DNA of 64,000 nucleotides, taken from contig OU015673.1 in NCBI GenBank assembly GCA_907165275.2, forward strand, positions 3,363,001-3,427,000. Direction: 5' to 3'. Below are positions 12,205 through 23,029 of the stretch, piece after piece (within the stretch, counting starts at the first letter, position 1; the number at the start of each line of letters is the position of its first letter). Source of the stretch: Zygaena filipendulae. Its lineage: Eukaryota; Arthropoda; Insecta; Lepidoptera; Zygaenidae. Made by a program: the position numbers and the translations under genes. The notes beneath the pieces were generated by a model that was given only the letters and a program-made list of their open reading frames with translations, did not search any database and was not told where the DNA came from.

Positions 12205-12213
12205 GAAAATACG
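12205..12213 (+). repeat. Right 9-bp target-site duplication
   Basis: GAAAATACG exactly matches 2681-2689 and begins immediately after the inverted terminus CTTCACACCGCC. Confidence 0.9.
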
Positions 12214-12317
12214 ATATTTTAAAAATTTCAAGTTTTCTCTAAAGCTATTTGAAATTAAACAAAAAAGTACATAAACGTAGAAGTACAAAAATTTACATTC
12301 GAGCAAAAAATGGATCT

Positions 12318-12352
12318 GGTGGGGGGGGGGGTCATGTCCCCCTTGACCCCCC
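12318..12352. repeat. G-run / C-run hairpin
   Basis: Eleven G (12321-12331) are followed by TCATG, CCCCC, TTGA and CCCCCC, which can pair with the G-run. GGATCGCGCC follows. Probably part of an unrecognised transposon edge. Confidence 0.6.
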
Positions 12353-12359
12353 TTTCGGA

Positions 12360-12828
12360 TCGCGCCTGGCTTTGTGAACTCTCAAAGATATTTTGAGACT
12401 CGTCATAAGCGAAGGATTTATAGTTGTCGTTTTAAAAAGGAAAAAAAATGCTAGTTTATAATTTAGCACAACAGATAATACGATCATAAGAGTCCATCCT
12501 TTACTGCACATTGGAATTTCTGATTAAGAGATTTTTTTTTAAGTTGAATATAGCCAGTGTTTCATCTCTTTAGAGGACAAATGCTCACTAACCAATTGAA
12601 TGAAAATTACCCAGGTTTTTACGCTGAACAGTGTTTTTTATCAGACCGAATAAATAAGATTATATTTTAAGCATATCTACTATTTAAGTTTTTAAGTTAG
12701 TTTTTTTGGTTAAAACAATAAGGTTTTTTTATTACATAAAATTATGTAGGTACATATGATTAATTCGCACAGGTGATCAGATAGCCCTGGTAATATAGAT
12801 AAAAAGAAACTTAAAGAATAATAGATTT
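12360..12828. other. Intergenic DNA, no gene seen
   Basis: AT-rich sequence with no recognised repeat. It lies downstream of the minus-strand exon that follows and may contain its polyadenylation site at the upper end. Confidence 0.5.
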
Positions 12829-12987
12829 TTATTGCTTTTGGAAAATGTTCCTTATGGCGTGGTGATAGCAATGGTTTTGAATGTTGTAGAAAACTATGAC
12901 GCCGTGTGGGTTTACATAGCGAGCAGCTGATGCTGCAATTATGTTTAGCACATGTTCTTCTGGCACGAGTCGTTCATTTGTATCTGG
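12829..12987 (-). CDS. Terminal coding exon of an unidentified gene
   Basis: Reading the minus strand, a pyrimidine-rich CTCTTTTTATTTTTAG acceptor is followed by 52 sense codons without interruption and a TAA. The exon is exactly 159 nt, i.e. phase 0 from the acceptor. The stop overlaps AATAAA (AGCAATAAAAATC), so the 3' UTR would be very short. The product opens PDTNERLVPEEHVLN, continues IIAASAARYVNPHGVIVFYN and ends HHAIRNIFQKQ. It is of balanced composition with a hydrophobic middle and histidines near the end, unlike random translation of this AT-rich DNA. There is no ATG-initiated frame here, so a start-codon ORF search misses it. Upstream exons should lie at higher coordinates or beyond the window; I did not find them. 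I do not recognise the family. Confidence 0.6.
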   Translation of the reverse strand, partial: PDTNERLVPEEHVLNIIAASAARYVNPHGVIVFYNIQNHCYHHAIRNIFQKQ

Positions 12988-12989
12988 CT

Positions 12990-14184
12990 AAAAATAAAAA
13001 GAGAAGCAAATAGTAAATAATTTTTTGAAAAAAAAAATGAATTTAAATTAAATTATTTTCGAAATTTAAAATTTGATTTCAGATATTTTTAAAGGCATAG
13101 GTGATCTGAATTTTTTCTTTTTACTTTTTTTTTTTTTTATTTTTAAAAATTCTTTAAAACTTAAATACAATCTTTATAGCCTATACTTTTCTGGGACACT
13201 GGTTACAGCATAAAATTATTATTTTATTCTGCTCGCCTAGTCCAGCTAAATATTTCTCCTCGGTACGAGTGGGACAAATCCGCCTTCTAGAGCTTGCGCA
13301 TACAATTTCAGGAGTAAAGTTTATTTTTTATTTTTCGTAACTACGAATTGAAGATTTGCTCAGAGGTATTAGGGCAACATAGTGACATGGTGTTGAAAAT
13401 TACTTTGGAAGCAAATCAATTCCAACCTTAAGGGTATGAGCACTAAATAGGTTTTAAAAATAACGAAATTCAACAATTTATTTAACACTCACAAAACTTT
13501 ACTTCTTTACAATTTAACCTTTGTTTCCAATGTTATAAAGTTTACTATTGAACGTATTCAAGCTATCGTCGACTCTATCGACCTCAAGCGGTGTTTACGA
13601 ATACGGATTAAGACTAGACTTACGTAAGTCATGGGTACTAGGAGGACAGAGCAGTAGTGAAGTTACTCGTAGCTGTGCTCGTAGTTTGTGGCAGCTTGCT
13701 ATGACAATGACGTTTTGTAGTGAGCAAGCAAGGTAATTGTAGAGAATTTTTGTGAAATATTATTGCATTACTTAGTTAATTTTAATAAACAGACTTATAT
13801 ATTTTCGTAAATTTTAAGGTAAATCATATTCCTATTTATTTCACTCGTGCGATTTTCTGGAATCGACCAAGAAACTCTTCAATGCGTCGGGATAAAATGG
13901 TGTTGCCGTTCTTTCAGGATTCCCTCAGGATTTTTTAGTGTATCGTTATAAAAGGTGTCAGTATCCGGCGCTCTATCTTTGTGCAAAAAATCACATCGAT
14001 ACGTAGTTTCCTTGGGACGCGGCCGAAAATAACTTAAATCACTTTTATTATTAAGGGAGCTATTCTAGAGTTCTGGTTCTGTTTCAGCTCAATTCTGAGG
14101 TACGTACCTATCTAGTTTATTTGGTAATTTACTAATTTACCTCGTATATAATTAAAATTTCTGATTTTTCCATTTTTCATATTC
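12990..14184. other. Repeat-poor stretch, no firm gene
   Basis: A 62-codon frame at 13548-13736 starts without ATG and I do not support it. The segment 13255-13315 is GC-richer (CTCGGTACGAGTGGGAC) but shows no splice-flanked frame I trust. Upstream exons of the 12829-12987 gene could lie here. Confidence 0.4.
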
Positions 14185-14243
14185 TAATTTCCGCGGTAAT
14201 TCCGATATGAACGCGGGTGAAACCGCGGAGAACAGCTAGTTAC
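14185..14243 (+). mobile_element. Helitron-like 3' end fragment
   Basis: TTTCCGCGGTAATTCC leads to CGCGGGTGAAACCGCGG and AACAGCTAG. Only the 3' end is preserved. Confidence 0.7.
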
Positions 14244-14244
14244 A

Positions 14245-15208
14245 GTAATAAATTGAAAACAATAATTTGATTGAATGTACCCACGTAATTGGATTTTACG
14301 CAAAGAAGTATTAAAAAAAGTATTAATTTTAACTCATTTTACGATTTATTTATTTATTTTGCACTATTCGGAAAACTTACAGCTAGATAATATACAAAAG
14401 TAGAATACAGAGAATAGTTAAGAATAAGGCCAATTACCAGCTTCCACATATTACAAATTTGGTGGTTTAAGCCGTAATTAAACTTAACATATTTTTGTTG
14501 GCAGCCAGTGGTTAGCGGTGTTCTAAATTAAAACTATATTTCTATTTTAGAACATGTTTAGAACATCTAATAAAATGCAATTATTCCCAATTTAGGTTGG
14601 TGTGTTTTAAATTAAAAAAAAAATCATAACTCGTATCATTTAAAAGGTAGTTATATTATAACCTTTTTTTAAAATCATGACCATATGCTTGTTACACGTC
14701 GTTAATCATTGCGTTTCTAAACGCATCTTGTTTTGATAAGTATCTTTTTGTGCGTTAACGCGAAAAATTCACAAAAACGCCCTTCCCGCCACGACAGCAT
14801 CCGTTATACCAATGATTTATCGAGTAACAGTTAACTTGCCAGGGATAGACGAAGGTTAAGAATGAGGACGGTTGAGTTTCGAGTTTTATTTTTAATGTTC
14901 GCCCCCTCATTTGGTTAGCTTGATATCGGACCAAAATAAAATAATTTATGTACAAATGATGTAAACAGTGTGGCACGTGATGCTCCTAGAACTAGTGTGA
15001 GTGAGTACATCTTAATCATAATTATGTATTAAACTAAAGTATTAAATTCTATAGGCCTAAAATTGTTATAAATTCCATCATCATTTATCAGTCAACAGAG
15101 TTCAAATTTTGGACAAAAGTAATTAAATTCAATTTTTGAAAACTGCCACTTATCAACTGAAATTTGGGAACGCATCCAAAATGATAGTGATTTAAAGCTA
15201 TATTCCGT
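14245..15208. other. Intergenic DNA, no gene seen
   Basis: A minus-strand 73-codon frame at 14755-14976 has no family signature and is treated as chance. Confidence 0.5.
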
Positions 15209-15418
15209 ACCTACTAATAATAAATGTGAAAGTGAGTTTGTTTGTTTGTTTGTTAGGTACGCTGTCACGCCTTAACAGCTCAACCGATCATCACGAAATT
15301 TTGCATACCTACACGTTGTCACGGGTAGAGAAAAGGACATAGGGTACGTACTTTTTATCCCGGAATTCCCACGGGAACACCGAAATTAACGCGGGTGAAA
15401 CCGCGGGCAACAGCTAGT
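15209..15418 (+). mobile_element. Near-complete Helitron-like repeat
   Basis: It begins CCTACTAATAATAAATGTG, then has GTTTGTTTGTTTG, a CACGCCTTAACAGCTCAACC block, and ends CGCGGGTGAAACCGCGG, AACAGCTAG and T. The full-length form is about 210 bp. Confidence 0.8.
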
Positions 15419-15638
15419 AATAAATAATTTGATGTCAGTTATAGGTACCACCAGACCTATAGGTACCTAACTAAAATTTTACCAAATAATAACAAGATGC
15501 GACTGGTTTCTCACGACTCTTAACTGCTAGCAGCTCACGTGATAGGCCTAAAGGCGGTTTTACAAAACGAACTGGTCAGTCGGGATACTAGTAGTACTAG
15601 TATAGTATTATATTATGATCTGTGCTAGTAGGCAAAAT

Positions 15639-15662
15639 AGTAGATTAGATTAGATTAGATTC
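15639..15662. repeat. (GATTA)n microsatellite
   Basis: Four or so GATTA units, followed by an AT-rich stretch. Confidence 0.85.
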
Positions 15663-16309
15663 ATTTATTTCACATTATCAAATTCATAATTACATTTAAT
15701 TATAATATGTCAAAGGATAAAGTGATCGTAAAAAATTTAAATTCCAATAGGTATAGGTAAATGACACAATATAAAAGAATTACACAATTAGGTATACATA
15801 ATGTCATAAATGTCAAATAATGTCAATTAAAACAGAAAATAAAATAAAATTATGTCAAAATAAATGGAATATAAAACAAAAGAAAAGAAATAAAGCTACA
15901 TAATGTAGGACTCACAATGTCAGAAAATTAATAAATTCGTTTACCGAATAAAATTCATTTTCCAGTATTATATTATCTGTGGTCGGGATAAATATTATGG
16001 TATAGATAACTATGTATATGCGTGAACTCACGACTGTGTCCCAGAAGCATAACTAAATATTATGGATTAACACGTTCCTGGGAACCTCCTTTACCTAAAC
16101 AGCATCCGTCACATTTTATCTTAAGGGGCAATTCGCAAGTGTATTACCGTGATTTGATACAATTTTGCCGGTCCTAGAGAAAAAATTGTGCAAAACGTGT
16201 TTCACTATATCTAAATATTACGATTCAAGTTACTATTTTATTTTTCTTGTTGTTGAAATACATTAAAAAATATTGAAGCGGGCTCGAATCGGGTGCTATC
16301 GCTATTTAC

Positions 16310-16382
16310 ACACATATAATATTCCGGGATTCCCGCGGTAACTCTTAAATTGACGCGAATGAAACTGCGAGGAACAGTTAGT
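16310..16382 (+). mobile_element. Helitron-like 3' end fragment
   Basis: CCGGGATTCCCGCGG, then GACGCGAATGAAACTGCGAGG, then AACAGTTAG. The terminal CTAG has mutated to TTAG. Confidence 0.65.
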
Positions 16383-16813
16383 AACTTTATACGAATTAGT
16401 TCGTACCGAAAATAATGTTTTTGTATGGAAGCACCCTGAGAAATAAAGGGCCGGCAAAAACCAAAAGTCCCGCTATTTGCTATGATGGGACTGAGAGACT
16501 ATATACATACATAGTTGGACCGATGTGGTGCTTGTAACACGTTTCTTGCTTTTTTTCCATAGGTCAGAATATGCGTTCACGGTTCACCCACCAAATGGGC
16601 TGAACACATTTCACACCAGGAAATAGATATTTTAGAAGTTTTTGCGGTTTGACTTATGGTTCAGTTTTACAGTTTTGTATTCAAAATATTTACACAATTT
16701 TTATAATATTCATCGTATGTACGTACGAACGTAAAATTTCTTCCAAATATGTAGGTAGATAAGAAAGAAAAAAGAATTTAGTTATTTTTGTTCTGATTCC
16801 CATTTAAAATCTT

Positions 16814-16981
16814 CACTAATATAATAAACGCGAATGTTTGTATCTATGGATGTTCGTTACTCTTTCACGGAAAAACTAATGAATAGATTTTAAAACTTTA
16901 TAATAATATAGCTCAGAATAACACATAGGGTAGTTTTATTCCGGCATTCCCGCGGGAATTCTGAAATTAACGCGGGTGAAA
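16814..16981 (+). mobile_element. Helitron-like repeat, 3' hairpin truncated
   Basis: It starts CACTAATATAATAAACGCG, contains TTACTCTTTCACGG and GGCATTCCCGCGGG, and stops after CGCGGGTGAAAT, short of the CTAG end. A further fragment with GTCAGAGGTACAGAAAAGG follows at about 17009-17066. Confidence 0.7.
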
Positions 16982-17237
16982 TTGAATTAATTAATTATTA
17001 TTGCATATTACACTTTGTCAGAGGTACAGAAAAGGACATAGGGTACTTTTTATCCAGGAATTTTAAAATTATACTAATCTATGACAACGTGATAAATTTA
17101 AAAAAAATCGTATGTTACAGTACAAGATATTTGACAGGAGGTTTACATCTAACTTATTGTTAGTGGAAGAATTTTACTGATTATATATGCCGAGCTTACC
17201 GCCCGAGAGCTCGCATTTATATGGTAATATTAGAATA

Positions 17238-17409
17238 GCTGTTCTCCGCTGTTTCACCGCCATCAATTTCGGAATTCCCGCGGGAATTTCATGATAAAAA
17301 GTACCCTATATCCTTTTCTGTACTCCTGACAAATGACAATGATCGGTTTAGTATTTAAAGCGTGAAAGCTTTATAAACAAACACACATTCGCATTTATAA
17401 TTAAGGATA
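17238..17409 (-). mobile_element. Helitron-like repeat, reverse orientation
   Basis: The order AGCTGTTCTCCGC, CGGAATTCCCGCGGGAATT, GTACCCTATATCC, GCGTGAAAGC and CGCATTTATAATTAAGG is the reverse of a plus copy. Confidence 0.75.
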
Positions 17410-17465
17410 TGGATGTATTGAGTTTGAGTTTCATGAGTCATATGTAATTTCAGGCTAAAGGTTAG

Positions 17466-17499
17466 TAGTTTAACCTAGGCTTATGCCTAGGTTAAACTA
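17466..17499. repeat. Perfect 15-bp-arm palindrome
   Basis: TAGTTTAACCTAGGC and its exact reverse complement are separated by TTAT. It has no T-run of a terminator and no flanking gene. Confidence 0.9.
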
Positions 17500-17687
17500 A
17501 CTAGTTTCCACTGTCAAAAACATAAAAAAAGCTGTAAAATAAAAAAGTTAGACCTACGTTATTAGGTTTCACGAGCAGAAAATAATATAGTCACTTTATT
17601 AATTCTAGAGTTACAGTGTTAAAACATGTCTAAATGCAATCTAACCAAAACATTCCCTTCAACGTTATTACTCTTACTTCTTATCCT

Positions 17688-17945
17688 TACATATTATAAA
17701 AAAAAGTCCTTCGCTGCGTCTGTTTGTCTGTCTGTTCGCGATAAACTCAAAAACTACTCAACGGATTTTCAAGCGGTTTTGACCAATAGATAGCTGATGA
17801 TTCACAAGGAAAGTTTAGTATATAATTTGTCAAGGTTTTGTGTTAATATAACGATAATTAATTGTTAGAAGCGACGTCGAAAAAAGGGTAGAAAAGGAGA
17901 TAGGGTACTTTTTATCGTGGAATTCCCGTGATAACTCCGAAATGT
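17688..17945 (+). mobile_element. Dispersed repeat, second family
   Basis: CCTTACATATTATAAAAAAA, CTGCGTCTGTTTGTCTGTCTG, AAACTACTCAACGGATTTTC and TTTTGACCAATAGATAG read in the order also found at 57361-57500. It differs from the main Helitron-like family in its middle but shares the 5' form. Confidence 0.6.
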
Positions 17946-17949
17946 CTAA

Positions 17950-20200
17950 ATATCAGCACCCATTTATTATTACCTACTTTAGGTAGGTGTACATGTACAC
18001 ACGACTGGCAGCTAGTCAGAAGGTTTCGTCAAAAAAACAAATAAGTACAATGATAGCCCACTAACAATTTCAAAAGTAATGCAGCCAGCGTTGAAATGTT
18101 CATTCCGGAATAATTTTGAATGTGAGCCTATCACGCGCGGCGCGGTCCATTCGTCCGTGGTCGAGCCTGCGTGGGTACTTCCTTGGTGCATCGCAAGGAC
18201 CGTAGCTCGCTAGGTACTCACAGAGAGTACATACATACAAGTTGGTTAATTTGAACGCGGGAGTACTTATGAACTGCCCCGACTACTCCTCAGGTTTAGG
18301 GGAGCAATGACCTATATCCTAGCTGGACACACCACGCTCAACAACGAACCAACTACGCGTGCAATCGACATGTATTATAAACTCTATTTATTCACAAATA
18401 AAACACACTTCGAATCATAGGTGCCAATGATAATTTCCGAACGAATAACGTAGTAAATGTTGGTGCGTTCCGTTTTCAAAATAACTTCTCGTTCCGTTTG
18501 GCATTCGCTCGATAATCGAGCCAGTGGCGTATCGATAAAAGTCGTTTAGGAATTGTGTGGGTATGCACAGAGTATGAAGTTTATGTTTTTTAAGAATTTA
18601 TGCCTAGCCGAGCTCCGCGTGGTCTCGTGGTTATTTTTAACCAAATGTTTATTACTAACGCTTCCACAATTAAAAGCTGTTTTTATTGGACCGGCAAAGG
18701 ACTAGACGCGTATAATTGAACTAGGGCACGTTGTAGTTTGGGAATGCAGTTCGGCTGGGATGATTACGGTGGGTTACTGCTCTCAGTATAATTAAAGTGT
18801 AATAATAATATTATGTAAGCGATTTAAATTGTACCTACACTTAGCTGATAATGTCATAAGTATGTACGACATAATATTGCAATTCGACTTACAGGTGTAT
18901 CACTAAGTTATTTGTTGAATAATATATGTCTGTATTACAATCATAATACAATGTTGTACGTGTTAAGCGTGCTCTTATATGAGCAAAAGCCATATAAAAT
19001 GTAAATTTCGATGATGGGTACATATCGTATACGGATCACTGTAAAATTCCTCTATTTAATTTATTACTACTTATTCAACACTATTTTTATACGTTCAATA
19101 TAAATTAATGTGATGTTATGTAAAATAAAACACGATTTCATTTTTTGTAAAGTAGGTATGTACTTAATGGTCACTTTATGCCGGTACTTTAATTGCTTAA
19201 TTGTTTTTACATAAACATATTTTAACCATTAAATTATATGGATGCCATTATTAAATTACTTCGATGTAAAAAGTGTTAAAATCAACATTGCATTTAATCG
19301 AAGTTCGCATCGTGATCAGCGCACGCGCATCTTATTTATCACCAAAAGAAATAAATAACTTATACCAAATAGCTGTTCTACCCTCCCTCGGGAACTCTTC
19401 GGATCTGGATAAGAAGTAGGTATGTACCTACCTTGTTTAACCAAACAGCTGCATGCCGGCACCCAGTGAATATGACAGGCTGAGAACTTTTTTTAGGGAA
19501 AGAGTTTCCAGAATCGGCCCCGTAGTTCCGGAGATTACACCTTAAAAACAAACTGATGAACTTTTCCTTATTGTAATAATAAGTAGTATATAAATCGATT
19601 TATTAATATACATATTTATCTGTAACAAAATAGGTTCAATAGGCAATAGTCGATACTAATTTGTACTACTAGTGTTCAAAAGTGCGCCGGCGCAACTATC
19701 GTTTAGTACTTAGATACCAGAATCTACTTCGAATTTAATTTCTAATTACGAAAAATATTCTTTCGTGAACAATTTGCACTGAAAGAAAGCCTATGTTTAA
19801 CTAATTCAAATCTTGGTCTTTAGAAGATCCATTCAAACGTTGTTGCACGATGCGCGCACAAACATATTGACAAACAGACAGTAATTTTGTTGTTTTTTTT
19901 TGTTTTGTATTTTAAAGTCTTTATACCGAAGTGAGATACAGTTTTAGGTGTTTGTAGCCTTAAGTTCATGCAAAGTGGTTTAATATTAATAAATTGTAAA
20001 ATATACAACGTTGTCATTGATGCGAAGTAGCGTACCTATACTGTTGCCATATTAAACAACATTACACATTTTGAATGTCACCTTATAGTCTACAGGTAGG
20101 TATAGGTAATACGTAGCAACACTGCACTAGGACAATTAAATTTAGTATATGGCGACACTGGATGTACATACAATGGACTGGGAAAGTGCACGAATCCTAA
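17950..20200. other. Intergenic DNA, no firm gene
   Basis: A GC-richer patch around 18130-18230 and another at 18480-18560 could be untranslated or regulatory sequence, but I see no frame with splice support. The 65-codon minus frame at 19820-20017 is treated as chance. Confidence 0.45.
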
Positions 20201-20205
20201 CTTAA

Positions 20206-20403
20206 TCCTTACTAATATTATAAATGCGAAACTGAGTTTGTTTGTTTGTTTGTTACGCTTTCACGCCTTAACGGCCCAACCGATCATCACGAAATTTTGT
20301 ATACACATTGTCGGGGTACAGAGAATGACATTGGGTACTTTTATTCCGAAATAGCCGCGAGAACTCCGAAATTACTGCGGGTGAAACAGCGGGAAACAGC
20401 TAG
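20206..20403 (+). mobile_element. Complete Helitron-like repeat
   Basis: CCTTACTAATATTATAAATG at the start, CACGCCTTAACGGCCCAACC inside, and GTGAAACAGCGGG with AACAGCTAG at the end. Confidence 0.85.
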
Positions 20404-20528
20404 TATTTTATAAATGCGAATGTGAGTTTGTTAGCTTGTTACGCTTTCACGCCTTAAATACTCAACCGATCATCATGAAATTTTGCATACACGTTGAAAA
20501 GGAAATGTGTACCTACTTTTTATCGCGT
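20404..20528 (+). mobile_element. Second, 3'-truncated copy in tandem
   Basis: Directly after the CTAGT of the preceding copy, ATTTTATAAATGCGAATG starts another copy that runs to TACTTTTTATCGCG and stops. Head-to-tail arrays are known for Helitrons. Confidence 0.7.
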
Positions 20529-20631
20529 TAAGATAACGCGCAAAAAAAATAGATTTTTCCCCGTGCTCAAAGCAAATTCACTTCAAAATAATACATTTAC
20601 AATGTTTCTTATGGCATACAGAATATTTATC

Positions 20632-20819
20632 CCTACTAATATTATAAATGCGAAAGTAACCCTGTCTGTCTGTTACGATTTTACGGCTTAACGGCTCAAA
20701 CGATCATCATGAAATTTTGCATACATGTTGTCAGAGGTACAGAAAAGGACATAGGGTACTTTTTATCCCGGAATTCTCGTGGGAGCTTCAACGAGGGGGA
20801 AACCGCGGGGAACAGCTAG
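20632..20819 (+). mobile_element. Complete Helitron-like repeat
   Basis: CTACTAATATTATAAATGCG at the start and GGAAACCGCGGGG with AACAGCTAG at the end. Confidence 0.85.
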
Positions 20820-20839
20820 TTTCTAATATTTTGGCATCT

Positions 20840-20983
20840 GGGGCCGTATTTTTGAATTGCTCGAATTACTTTTCGCACAGGTAATCGCAAGATTCACATG
20901 TGAATGCTTCAAAAATGTATGGACATTCGCACGTGAATTCGCGATTCGCGAAAGTAATTCGAGCGATTCAAAAATACGGCCCC
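20840..20983. mobile_element. 144-bp MITE, GGGGCC termini, copy 1
   Basis: GGGGCCGTATTTTTGAAT at the left is inverted at the right as ATTCAAAAATACGGCCCC. Inner arms with GAATTACTTT / AAAGTAATTC also pair. A second copy lies at 42069-42216. Confidence 0.85.
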
Positions 20984-21436
20984 TGGGGCGTTTGGGATCT
21001 GGGGGCACGGTAGTGCCCCCGCCAAGACGAGCCAGCAAAGCGCAAGGGCACTACCTACCTTTTCTGGAAGCGTTTCGTCGTTTTTTTGAACCCTTGTAAC
21101 TTGGGTCTGGATTATACCAGATAAACAAAATTTTCGGAATATGTTGTCAATAGCAGACTTATTAAATGTATAAAGTTTTAATTGTATAGCTCCCATCCTT
21201 TAGATTTTATTGATATCTAAAAAACATCGATTTCGTCACTGACTCACTGATGATCATCAAAATTCTTAGGGTACTTCCTAATGTCCTAGAAAGCTGAAAT
21301 TTGGTATGTAAGCTAGTATTAGTAAACAAACAACAAAAAATTATAAAACTTGTAACTTTTATCTCCCAACCCCTTAAATTAGGGGATGGAAGTTTGTATG
21401 AGACTTCTGCAATTTTGACTTACAAAAAGAAATGAA

Positions 21437-21882
21437 ATCCCAACAAAAACATTTTCATGTAAAATGTTGCCAAGACGAGACCATATGCCAGCACTTTCAA
21501 AAAGTTATCAGATCTTATGTAGAGCCAAGCTTCTAACTCTACACGCCTTAACTCTACAAGGTCTAACATCACAAACTCTACACCTTAGCCAAAATATGTG
21601 GCTTGGCCGTTTCGTTACTACAAAGAACTATTATTATATAACAGAAAAGTAATGAAAAATGGACCAATTTTTCACCTTAGGGCCTAAGGGCCATGTGAAT
21701 GTAGCGAAATGGTCAAGCCACATATTTTGGCTAAGGTGTAGAGTTTGGGAAGTTAGACCTTGTAGAGTTAAGGCGTGTAGAGTTAGAAGCTTGGCTCTAC
21801 ATAAGATCTGATAACTTTTTGAAAGTGCTGGCATATGGTCTCGTCTTGGCAACATTTTACATGAAAATGTTTTTGTTGGGAT
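21437..21882. mobile_element. 446-bp foldback MITE with ~175-bp arms
   Basis: ATCCCAACAAAAACATTTTC at the left is inverted at 21863-21882. The arms stay paired for about 175 bp with few mismatches, through GTTGCCAAGACGAGACC and TAACTCTACACGCC. The two arms translate to the same 47-residue string on opposite strands, which is a result of the inversion and not a gene. Confidence 0.9.
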
Positions 21883-22193
21883 TATGTTTTTAGGACGCGC
21901 GTCATTGGCAAGGAATCTTGTTGGTCAAAGTGAATAAGGTTGTAGACGAAACAGCATAACAAAGCTTAAAGATCTTAAACTGTACCTATACTTATGTACA
22001 CATTTTCGTAGCTCGGTGTACAATAATTACAATAATGCATGATTCGAAAAATAATAATATTTTAACTGTATAATGGTTCGGGGTTAATGTATCAAAACAA
22101 GTTTTTTGTTTTTCTTTTACGTTATGCAAAATATGAAATCATAAATTTTGAAAGTGTGCACCAGTAGCAAAGGCAGGCGCGAAAAATGTTTAA

Positions 22194-22242
22194 ACTGAAG
22201 TTTTGAAGGGTAGTTTAAAACTATCTTGAAAACTTCAGTTAA
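22194..22242. repeat. Hairpin
   Basis: AACTGAAGTTTT and AAAACTTCAGTT pair across about 25 nt. Confidence 0.75.
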
Positions 22243-22790
22243 ATTTTCTCGCTCCTTTTTGGAACGAGTATTTTGGGTGCTCTCTTTTTTGTTCTTCGTA
22301 ATGTTTAGATGTGGTTATAAACTTTTTACAGAATTCTCAATTTTTTTAGTTACAGTTTTAAAAAGTAGGTATAGATGAAGCGCATATAGATGAAGAAAAA
22401 CAAATTTAATTGAAATGACATTCAAAGTTTACACTCTCTTGAAATAGTCGGTCCTAAATCAAAGAACTGGTTGATGAGTCTCCAATTTTCTTCTCGAATC
22501 ATTTAATAAGATCCTCAGTTATCCCATCGCAACAAACCAGTTCCCTATAATATGTGATCCATATATGTGTTATCTTCTACTTCAAAGAATTTAACTTACA
22601 TGGAATGTTTGACAAACAATTACACTTATTGTTATATTTATAAGTTTTTTTTAATGTTGATAAACTATGTTTCAAGATGCCATGGCTAGTTTTATACTAA
22701 ACGAGTTGGGACTTGATGTATTTATTTGATCTTTCGCTTAGTAATTAATCGCAAGTTTCAATACTACCTATTTTTGGTAAATTAGTAAAT

Positions 22791-23025
22791 GGACATAGAT
22801 AAGCAATAGTGTGTTAACCCACACTTGAGAAATTTTGAGTAAATTGAAGTTTTATAATTATAGCGCCATTTTGTTTCAACATTTTTATGTTCAATATTTA
22901 GTTACATATTTAAACAATGTAATAAGGTAAACACATAATTAAAAAACGTTCTCTAACTCTCAATAAATCGTTCTGAATCAATAACTTTGTTTTGTGGGTT
23001 AACATGTTATTGCTGATCTGCGTCC
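22791..23025 (+). mobile_element. ~235-bp MITE, copy 1
   Basis: It starts GGACATAGATAAGCAATA with GTGTTAACCCACAC and ends GTGGGTTAACATGTTATTG with GCGTCC. AAAT flanks both sides directly, consistent with a 4-bp target duplication. Other copies are at 34236, 56999 and 63608. Superfamily not assigned. Confidence 0.85.
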
Positions 23026-23029
23026 AAAT

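Noticed and set aside
16560..16650. Possible plus exon after a TTTTTTTCCATAG acceptor
   Set aside because: 29 codons to a stop with no recognisable composition or downstream polyadenylation signal; too weak to list.
21464..21855. Two frames with the same 47-residue opening on opposite strands
   Set aside because: They are the two arms of an inverted-repeat MITE.
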